Below, piece by piece: positions 55,605 through 64,000 of a DNA stretch of 64,000 nt. Source of the DNA: Chelonoidis abingdonii (Eukaryota; Chordata; Testudines; Testudinidae). The notes under the pieces were generated by a model, which saw nothing but the letters and a program-made list of their open reading frames with translations, had not been told where the DNA came from and ran no database searches. The stretch covers positions 14,483,917 to 14,547,916 of the forward strand of contig NC_133777.1 in assembly GCF_003597395.2 (NCBI RefSeq). The letters are read 5' to 3'. The number at the start of each line of letters is the position of its first letter. Positions within the stretch are counted from its first letter, which is position 1. A program made the translations under genes and the position numbers.

Positions 55605-56252
55605 CAGGGACACTGCAACCATTTAGGCAAACTAGATGGCCACCTAGGGTGCCTAGTGGTTGGGGGTGCCTAAAAGTCCCCTCAGGCGAGGAGGTGGAGT
55701 GGGGGTGAGCTGAGTGGGAGGGCGCATGGGGAGGGCTGTCCGCAGTAACGAGGGGGGGGGCGCACACAGGCGAACAGCTCCCCGCGCCAGCTTACCTCCA
55801 CTCTGCCTTCTCTGCTGAGCACACAGCCCCCGCTCAAAGTCTCCTCCAATCAGCACCACAAGCCTGGGCGGGGAGGAGAATTAGAGTGACTCCGGAGTGC
55901 TCAGTGGAGGAGGCGGAGCAGAGGTGAGCTGGGACGGGCTACCCAGGCAGGGTTAGCTTCCACGGGGGGAAGTCTCCCCAGGCAGAGTTAGCTGCCGTGG
56001 CCGGGGAGGGGGGAAGTCTCCCCGGGTGGGGTCAGCTGCCGTGGCGAGACAGAGAAAGTCTCCCTGGGCGGGGTTAGTTGCCGTGGGGGGGACAGGAGGG
56101 AGAGGGGTTAGCTGTCATAGTAGGGGGGTATCCGCTGTGGGGGGGTTCCCCCGGTGGGGGGCTGAGTTAGCTGTCATGGGGGGTGGGGTCAGCAGGGGGG
56201 GTGCAAGGTGAAAGTTTCGCCTAGGGCACACAACTTCCTTGCACTGGCCCTG
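55605..56252 (+). mobile_element. Non-autonomous hAT transposon, 648 bp, perfect target duplication
   Basis: Starts CAGGGACACTGCAACC and ends CTTGCACTGGCCCTG. Both sides carry TTTATAAA (55597-55604 and 56253-56260). The interior is very G-rich, with repeated 'ggggttagctgccgtgg' units at 55945-56200, and gives spurious frames on both strands. No transposase. Confidence 0.92.
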
Positions 56253-56260
56253 TTTATAAA

Positions 56261-58065
56261 CACATAGCTACAAAATGCAAAACACTGAATGCAATTTGAT
56301 TAGATTTGGTATGTTTCACTTCCTGTCATTAGCAACTGCAGTGTTACTGTGGTTGTTCCTTTGTTCCCTAGAGGTGACTGCATTTTAATGGTATGGAAGA
56401 TAATTCCTGTATCCATGGTTTCTAAAGCATTTTGGAACCTAAAGTAATCTAAAGATTACTCTGTTATTAAGAAAAGCTCATTTAACTGTAAACTTCCTCC
56501 TATTTTTCTCATTCAGCTACCTAGCACATCTTGAATTTCAGCCAGATTGAAAACTCACTGTTTCCTTCTTACAAGCTTGTGCAACATCCATCACAATGAG
56601 GTCTTGGTCCTTGAATGGAGCCCCTGACACTACCGAAATAAAAATACAGATGCAAAAGAAATGCTAGTCATTATTAATAATGTCATAACTTAAACGGGCC
56701 AAATCCCTCTCCAGTGTAACTTCACTAGCTTCAATAAATTGCATAATTTATAATAAATTACTCATTCTTCTAAGTGCAGGCAAGTTGTTGTAGTTTAAAT
56801 TTAGAAAAAAGTATCACATTTATTCACTTGGGAGGTGGGAAGAAAAAAAAAGCATTAGTGCCCTTCTCTAACCTTATCAAGTGATACACAAAAAACACAG
56901 ACATATGTCTGGAGGTGGCAGTTGGTACAATGTAGGCTGTGCTGAGTATTTTACTGGATTTGTAGAAAGCTCAGGTCGCTAGGCACTTGTAATCCTGTAA
57001 GAATTACACTTGGTTTTTGCGCCAATTAACGCAAAAGGTATTTTTTGGAGCTTCAGTAGTGCAGAAGCCGATGTATTTTGCTGGATCAGGTTCTAGCCAG
57101 AGAAATAGGCTAGATTCCAAAGGATTTGGAAACAAAACAGTTCAAGCTGATAATTGTGTAAACATTGAAACCCAGTTTCTAAAATTAATCCCAGCTATGA
57201 TGACTGCAGAAACATGTGGCACAGATATATGGGCACACATGCATCTCCAGAAGCCTGCAAAAACAATTGGCTACAACATAAACCAATAATATTTCTACGT
57301 GAAGCCAAAAAGAATCTTTTGCATTTCTGGACCCTATCAAAAACAGGAGATGATAGTGGCTGTGAGAACGAGGCCAGGTAGGCTATTCCATGTGTACAGG
57401 GTGATACAGAAGAAAGCCTATGGAGAGTTGTGGGAGAAGCAGACTAAAAGCAGTAGGGAGTAATGAGACTGGCCTCAGTGGTGGAGTGGAAGGGGAGGTG
57501 TTGGAAGAATGTGATTAAAACCTGAATATTTTATGGCTTAATGCTCCTCTGTGGGCTACTTCTTCACCGAGGCAAGGAAACCAAGTTTAGTGTCATTGTT
57601 TTCCAACCAGAGAAACTAGACTTGGCAAGGGAAAGGGGGCTCAGCCCTCAACTTTTACATCCATGAAATCATAGCTCTGCCCTCCTTTGCTTGGAGGCCT
57701 TGTTTCTGTGCATTGCCTCCCATTTCTGCCCCACTAGTCTCCCATCTCCAAAAACTCTCCACCACCAGAGACAGTTAAGAGGATGTATTGATTCAGCTCA
57801 TACTCAGGCTTTACCTCCCAATAGCCAGCACCAATCTCTTTTGAAGTGATACTTATCTCTGTAGCTGCTCCGGGCTGCTGCATCTTCCCCCAGTGGTGAC
57901 CTTTCCACCACCGGGATCTCTGCCTGAGACCATGAGTTGAATCTGCCCCAGTATTTCTTAGGATGCAAACTAGTTTAACTGGACAAAATTAGCCGATGGC
58001 AATGGAAGTGACAAAATACCCACTACCTAAGACATTTCATCCTAGGTGGGCAAGCCGAAGAACAT
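56261..58065. other. Unassigned non-coding DNA
   Basis: No gene supported. A 90-codon frame at 57017-57289 shows no recognised domain and no splice-site context was found. A palindromic short repeat trace lies near 56700-56745. Confidence 0.4.
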
Positions 58066-58222
58066 AGGGGAAGAGATAGCTCAGTGGTTTGAACACTGGC
58101 TTGCTAAACCCAGCGTTGTGAGTTCAATCCTTGAGGGAGCCATTTAGGGATTGGTTCTGCTTTGAGCAGGGGGCTGGACTAGATGATCTCCAGAGGTCCC
58201 TTCCAGCCCTGATATTCTATGA
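58066..58222 (+). mobile_element. tRNA-derived SINE, cryptodiran (Cry-SINE) type
   Basis: The head holds a pol III A box, TAGCTCAGTGG at 58077-58087, and a B box, GAGTTCAATCC at 58120-58130, with 'ctggcttgctaaacccagcg' between, so it is tRNA-like. The body continues 'ttgagggagccatttaggga'. The tail 'gagcagggggctggactaga' and 'ggtcccttccagccctgata' is a CR1-like 3' end closing in 'ttctatgatac'. This is the architecture of the tortoise pol III SINE, which borrows CR1 retrotransposition machinery. It is the strongest lineage clue in the window. Confidence 0.92.
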
Positions 58223-59364
58223 TACTATAATACACAGTGGCAGAGAAGATGAACCAAGTGACAACAGCTTATTTCCTACAACTATGAGCCAGTTTTTTCA
58301 AATGATTGACTAGAAAAGTCTTTGCCCGTATGAATAGTCTGAGACTTCTTTTGGTAACTCGTTAAAGTAAATTCCCTGTGGCAAAATGTAAGGTAATTGC
58401 CCTTCCAGCGGACGATTAACTGCATTGCAGTAGCATTACTATCAAAAGACTACATTTTCATTGTGCCAGTCAAGTCCTAAGGTTTAGGATTATTTTTCTG
58501 GTCAATATATTGGCTTTATTTTTTAATGCACGCTGCAAAGATTTACATGACGGCGTGAATGTTTTCTCCTAACATATATTCAGTGCTTTACTGCTCTACC
58601 TTAAGCAATTTGATGACAATCATTTTCTGCAAAATGAGCTGTGAGTTTGGAACAAAGAACTGCCATCCTGACAGGCATCTTCACTCCCTAGTCCACCTTT
58701 CTCTACTGACTAAAATGGTTCAACTTTATTCTACGGTCAACAGAAGCCAGGAAGCTTTACAGGAGAGAAACAATGTGGGGAGACTGATGATGAATTGATC
58801 TGGAAAAACTCCAGCAGAATTGAAACATTTCTTTATTATTAACATGAAATGGTGAAAAATACCTATAGGAAAAAAAAGACTAAGAATTCCCCATGGAGAG
58901 ATCTGAAACAATGAGACCAAAACAGAGGATCTGAGGATTCATGGCTTGGAGCAGGCAGGAAATACCCAGGTGACTTTTCAAAGCTAAGAATGCTCTTCAT
59001 TGAGACAGCTTAGGAGAATTCTTCAAGTAAATGATTCAGAGGACTCAGCTAGAAGAGGCTGACATGATACAAAATAAAGAAAAAAAAGTCAAGGGACCGA
59101 CATGCAATGATGAATTGAGCTGGATTTGAAAATGGAAATCTGTTACAATCCTCAGGGATACTTGAACTACTTAGGAAGTTTCAGTAAGAATAAGGGATTC
59201 ATCAGGAACAACTGGGCAATATTTTCCATCCAAAGCCGTAAGCTTTCCAAGACATTTTAAGTTTAAATTAATCGTATGAACACTTGCAAAAGTGGAGTGG
59301 GTTTTTTGTTTGTTTGCTTTTTAAATATAAGGGAAGAAGATAATTTTAGGTTTACTTGGGCCTG
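58223..59364. other. Unassigned DNA, possible conserved non-coding stretch at 58330-58720
   Basis: No repeat phrase is recognised between 58330 and 58720, and the base composition is mixed with many short A/T-core motifs. It may be conserved non-coding sequence, but nothing here proves it. The rest is unassigned. Confidence 0.35.
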
Positions 59365-59432
59365 CCACATCTCAGGGGGCAGGACTTGACTTCTCAAGGT
59401 CTCTTCCAGGCCTACATTTCTCCGATTCAGAT
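59365..59432 (+). mobile_element. CR1-type 3' tail fragment, forward
   Basis: 'caggacttgacttctcaagg' and 'tctcttccaggcctacattt' match the 3' tail shared by CR1 and the SINE at 58066-58222. It is a very short fragment ending in 'tctccgattca'. Confidence 0.6.
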
Positions 59433-60679
59433 TTTGTCACAGAATTCTTAAAATAATTACAAAAATAAGAGAGAAACATAGAAGAGGTGAGACAGAAGGG
59501 CCTTCTCTGATAAAGAAGGAAAAAGAAAAGTAATAATAGAGAAACAGGGCTTGGCCTCTCCTCTATTCTTCACACTGACCTGCCTTCACAACATACTTTC
59601 CTCCTTCTCTCTGTAACCCAGGATAAAAAAAAGATGTCAGGTATCTTTAGGATATAGAAGTGAAATACATCCATGTTTTAAGACCAGGACTACAAGGCCA
59701 AATTAGGCCTTAGGATAAGTTAGCTATATTATAAAGATAAGATGCTTGCACTGAGCGGGGACCCTGGTAAGAATGAGAAGTTGAGAAGGGTGGGAATAAT
59801 CCTTTTCAACCAATAATAAATCTGCTGAGTTTGTGTCTATGTCTGTGACATGCTGATGTTTTGCAAGTAACTGGTGGGTTTGGGTAATAATATCCATGAG
59901 AGATCAGTGGGCATCACAAGATGACCATTGGTAGCTGAGGTGAAATCCTAGAAACTTAATTAAGGTAACTGCCTGTTACTATGGTGATAAGAGGACATGC
60001 ATGTAATGGGAACTAAATGAGTTAGCCGATGGGCATCCCAAAAGTAGTGTGGTGTGGAAGTTCAAATAAGGAAAAGGGGTTAACACTTTCATACATATTT
60101 ATGAACCTCAGTGGGATTGATTATAAAAGCTGTATCTCAAGCTGCGTGCCTTGGGTGTGGGGGGAATGGAGATACCAGGATGACAACTACTGATGATGAT
60201 GACGATGACTAACACTTTGAGTTTTTCTGCAAGGCATGGAATGAGTAATGCAAATACTATGCATTCTGTATCAGTCTTTTGCTCCTTTACCAGATTGCAG
60301 CCTGTGTGTATTGTTGTTTGATTGGTTAATAAGTAATTACTATAGAAAGAGCACTATGTAGTCTATGTGTGCACCATGGCATTCCCTTTCTTTTGATAGC
60401 CTCCCTGCTGTAGTCAGTCTTGGGGAGGAGGGGGACATTGAACTCTCACAGATTAAAGTAGGTATAAACCCTCACCGTTGGTTAAAGTAACCCATAACTA
60501 TAGACATGGCTACATCGCCACCACCAACAACTTCTGAGATTTCCTCTTTGCTCTTCTCCTACAACCTCTTCACCTGCCCCCAGTGATTCCATTCCCATCC
60601 TTCTCAACCTCTCATTCTCAGAGTCCCCTGTCAGTGCAAACATGTTTGATTTATTTAGTCTTAACATAACCCCTTCTCC
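59433..60679. other. Unassigned non-coding DNA
   Basis: No gene or element recognised. A short GAT/GAC triplet tract lies at 60191-60211. Confidence 0.4.
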
Positions 60680-60900
60680 CAACCCCATCTTGCCCCACTT
60701 TTAAACTATTGTCCATCCTTTCTTTCACCTCAAGACTCCTCAGATGCTCTCTCCAACTACCATCTTGAGTTCCTTTCCTCCATTTCCATCTTTGAACCTC
60801 TCCAACCTGGCTTCTACCCTCCTCTAGAACAGTTCGCTCTCTCAAGATCTCTAGTGACCTTTTCCTGCCTAAATGGTAAGGCCCGTATTTCATTCTCCAT
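60680..60900 (+). mobile_element. Possible LINE reverse transcriptase remnant
   Basis: One frame near 60765-60885 reads HLEFLSSISIFEPLQPGFYP, then further on FALSRSLVTFSCLNG. This resembles the N-terminal RT line of L2-like LINEs, which has a Q-x-G-F-R-P motif followed by T-A-L and a short hydrophobic run. The match is by eye and frame-shifted. Neighbouring sequence is pyrimidine-rich, so a compositional artefact remains possible. Confidence 0.35.
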
Positions 60901-61019
60901 CCTCCTCAACCATTCATGACCTGAGACATTATCCACCATGAGAAATACTGAAACACTGGTGTCCTCCTGATTAAAAGTCTTAAGGCTTCCAGGCAGTAGG
61001 ATTTTTCCCAGCCAATAGT

Positions 61020-61195
61020 GCTTCTCTTCCATACATGAAACCAAGTCTTACTTGTTTCTCCCTCCTCTCTAAACTAAGTAGGGCTAATTTTTTCAGTCTC
61101 TCCAATATGGAAGACTTTCCATTCCTCTCATCCATTTCATGGCCCTTTTCTATATCCTTTGTGTTCTGAAAGGAGGCCATCAAAACTGATCACAT
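61020..61195 (-). mobile_element. Old CR1-like fragment, reverse (possible)
   Basis: 'aattttttcagtctctccaa' followed by 'tggcccttttctatatcctt' matches the reverse coding strand of CR1 near the conserved 'ERLKKLGLFSLE' line. The reverse frame 61183-60980 reads ILERLKKLALLSLERREK. Both edges are unclear. Confidence 0.5.
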
Positions 61196-64000
61196 CATTG
61201 AAGGGAGCCGTCACATATATGTTCAGGGTAGTTCTGTCCTTTAATGTAATCTAGCAATTGTTTGTTGGATTTAACTCTCACAGTGCATGGAGCTGATCCA
61301 CTCACTTCAGTGGTTCCATTGTCACAGCGCCAGTTCTCACACACACTTGTCATTGAAGCAGTCATGCTGTGAACTGATGTAGAATTTAACCATGACATTT
61401 ATGTTTGCAGCATACACATAGAAGTTAGATAAAAACATAAGCGCTCTTGCTTGAAAGCTGCAACATAAAGAAATAAAGTACTGTTCATCCAGAATGATAA
61501 ACAAGAATCCAAAGAGAGAGAGCAAACACAAGCATGCACAGGCTGCTCCCTAAAACAGAGAAATATGACTCACCTAGCCTGCCAAGAGGAACGTGATCTG
61601 CAAAGTCATTGCTGCTGGACCCAGATTGCATGTTTCCCTACAGAGCCTGTTAGCCTGCAACCAGTAGCAGGAGAAACTCCTGAAATATAAAGTGACAACC
61701 TACAAAATACCACACAGACATGTGTTTAAGCCAGGATTGCATCTGCCCCTCTGACTTCCTGCTCACTGGATTTCCACAGGTTTTGTTTCATCCTCACACT
61801 ACTTTTTGGCACACTTATTTATTAGGGCAGGAGGGAGGCAGGTGCAAAGAAATTTATGCCTCAGCGCAGATGAGAAGGGGGTGGGGGCAGGTAAGTGTCC
61901 TCCATATGAACAAGCTACTGCAGCATATCATCAAAATAAAAGGTAATCAGTATGTCCCCTTGATCTCAGTGCATTAGCAGGACTTCAGAAGTGACGCAAC
62001 CCCGAGTACAGGATTTAGCAGGGTCCGGTGGGGAATCCAAGCTGTCAGCTTAGATTTGCTCCCTGTGAGCAGCTAGTCCCCATGGTCACTTCTGAAGCTT
62101 TTAAAGCTGAATTTTCAATACTGAAGCTTATTTGAAGATTTCAAGTATTCAAATACACTTTTGTAATTGAAAGAAAGAAGGCTGTTTAAGATAATGCACT
62201 CCTCCTCACCCACATACTAAGTACCAGGTTTGTGTGTACCTGCATTTCAGCTAAGCAATGACATCCCTCCAAATCCTACCAGCTGTTTTTGTTTGTTTCA
62301 GAGTTTATTGTTCTGCTTCTATCTGAACTTAACTTGATGCCAAACCAGTAAAATAGACAATATAAAACACATTTGATGTCTAGATTACATTATGTCTGCA
62401 TGCATCTCTTCATTATTTACAGTGCTCCTGCATTTAGTTGCTTCTGCAAACTTGGAAATCTCATTTTTCATGGCAATTGTAACTTACCAAGGTTCCAGGA
62501 ACCTACACCTGCTACTATGAGCAAGCTCTCATTGACTTGAAAACCATTTTCTTGGTTTCCAGCCCATTAGCCAATTACCATTCTCATTTGCCAAAACCCC
62601 TCTTAGTCCAGTGACATGCCTTAGATGTAGAATGAACTAAGTATACTGGAGCGGATATATTTCCAGTTCATCCAGTTTCTGAAGAATCCCTTATAATGTT
62701 GTTATTGAAATCCATTTTTCAATATATCTCCTCTCCCCCCGACTCCCCCCCCAAATACTGCAGGAGTCAAAGCCATTATGAAAATCATCTTTTCTATCAT
62801 GGACGCCTATCTAATATCATCATACAACCTTGATATACAGCATCTATACATCATGGCTTGATTTGTATACTCTAGGGTTGCACACTTCATTTTTTCTGTA
62901 GGTGAAGGTCATTGCACACTGGGGGCTCCTTGCATCTGTCCATTCTCCCCTAGAAGCTCCTTAAGTGCCTCTCTACCATCCCCCTCTATTTCAGATTCCC
63001 TGCAACAGCCCCACCCCCATGTCTATGTCTCATGTCCTTCTCCCCACTCCATACCAGCAATATGTTTCTCTCTCTCTCGTCCCTCTTCTGCCATGCCATT
63101 GTACTAGGTTCCTCCCATACTTGGAGCTCTGTGTCCCCCCAATACCAAGAAACCCCATTCTCCCCCATACCAGAGGCTCTGAGTGTCACCATTCACCTTC
63201 ACCCCCATTGCTTTAGCGGCAGTGGCCCATGCTTTTTAGGTTTTGGAACAGGATAGACTTGGTAGAAATGACTAAGGACCAAATCCCAAAAACTTTTACT
63301 CACACAACTATTCTTTGTTCATGGTAAATATAATCATTTGGAGTCTACTTGCGCTGAGCAAAGGGTAGACAGAACTGGAACCTAGATTAGGAATGCTGAG
63401 GCCAGATCACCTAGTTTCCAGTATCTTGTTTCAAGCTGATCAGTTTCCATTAATGATCTCTATATACTATATTTGCAGTCTTGTTTCCTCCTTGCCAAGT
63501 GGAAGCAGATTTCAGGCTCTGGTAGGTCAGTTTCCCAGTTGGAGCAGAAATCAGTGACTGGCTCATTTATTTTCTTAGTGTAATTTGTTTATATACAGGA
63601 TACACACAAGTCCTGTTTCCTGGAACAACAGTTATTACATCCAGGAAAATCCTTTTTGCAGAAACCCCAGGAAAGCCCCCACGGCCTTGTCCAAAATGCA
63701 TCTGCCTTGGGCCTCTGCCTCCCTCCAGAACTCACAAAACTCAGATCCAACTGCTGAAACACATTCTTTGCCTAGTTTCCTCCCCAAAGCCCCTGTATTT
63801 TACACCTGGGAACCCGCTAATCTAAGGTCCCTCTGACCACATAACCATTCTCTTGGTGCAGCTGTTGCATGCCATCTTTAATTCTTTCTATGGAGGAGTT
63901 CATCTTGACTGTTTGTCTATCAGTTTGTCCCTACGGGGCAGGCTATCAAGCACATTTCACTGTAATTGTACTATTAGAATTTAGGATAATTAATCCCATG
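61196..64000. other. Unassigned non-coding DNA
   Basis: About 2.8 kb without a gene, clear repeat termini or CR1 phrases. Small overlapping frames at 62965-63256 lie in C-rich sequence. A C-rich run occurs near 62730-62755. Confidence 0.4.

Noticed and set aside
57017..57289. 90-codon frame considered as a possible exon
   Set aside because: No recognisable domain, and no convincing splice-site context or neighbouring exon was found.
61720..61977. 85-codon frame considered as a small gene
   Set aside because: No recognised motif and no supporting neighbouring signal. A single short frame is expected by chance in 64 kb.
1..64000. CRISPR array, operon, tRNA or rRNA genes
   Set aside because: No regularly spaced direct repeats, no clustered co-directional genes and no structural RNA gene other than the tRNA-derived SINE were seen. 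The content is vertebrate nuclear DNA.
1..64000. Endogenous retrovirus or other integrated virus
   Set aside because: No paired long terminal repeats, primer-binding site or gag/pol-like frame was recognised. All reverse transcriptase traces are of the CR1, possible L2-like or RTE-associated type.

Overview
The window looks like vertebrate nuclear DNA, most probably from a turtle of the cryptodiran lineage (inferred). It carries a tRNA-derived SINE with the architecture of the tortoise/cryptodiran Cry-SINE (58066-58222), many CR1 LINEs, hAT and PIF/Harbinger elements with the terminal motifs familiar from turtle genomes, and Penelope-like fragments. Codon-scale structure is absent outside transposons. 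No host gene or exon can be supported, so the window reads as an intergenic or deep-intronic stretch filled with interspersed repeats. No tRNA, rRNA, CRISPR or operon-type feature is present.

Layout. 1-6100: mostly unassigned DNA with MIR-like and short palindromic repeats. 6100-8150: an inverted pair of about 120 bp flanking several hAT elements, one nested in another. 9303-9596: first copy of a 294-bp Harbinger-type MITE. 11.5-14.4 kb: another Harbinger-type MITE, a repeat-poor AT-rich stretch, and a hAT-like compound. 15.9-18.2 kb: a Penelope-like fragment, an old CR1 with a second CR1 inserted in reverse, and a third reverse CR1. 18.5-20.8 kb: hAT and Harbinger MITEs and a Penelope-like fragment. 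22.48-23.54 kb: two hAT elements inserted back to back at the same 8-bp target. 25.9-26.2 kb: MIR-like SINE and CR1. 29.1-30.2 kb: a 1.09-kb Harbinger deletion derivative. 31.7-35.1 kb: a Penelope-like palindrome and hAT elements. 37.1-39.5 kb: a long reverse CR1 followed by an RTE-like fragment. 41.3-46.3 kb: Harbinger-type elements, including a 2.04-kb copy with a dead transposase that split a SINE in two. 47.8-50.3 kb: hAT remnants and the third 294-bp MITE. 52.4-54.2 kb: a long forward CR1. 55.6-56.3 kb: a hAT with a perfect target duplication. 56.3-64 kb: the cryptodiran-type SINE, small LINE remnants and otherwise unassigned DNA.

How the parts relate. Nothing here works as a host pathway. 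The interest lies in transposon history: nested insertions that give relative ages, families mobilised by shared termini, loss of the catalytic glutamate in the Harbinger transposase, and Penelope fragments whose hammerhead-ribozyme cores are damaged. Family names were assigned from remembered consensus sequences, not from a database search. I found no convincing evidence of a previously undescribed system.
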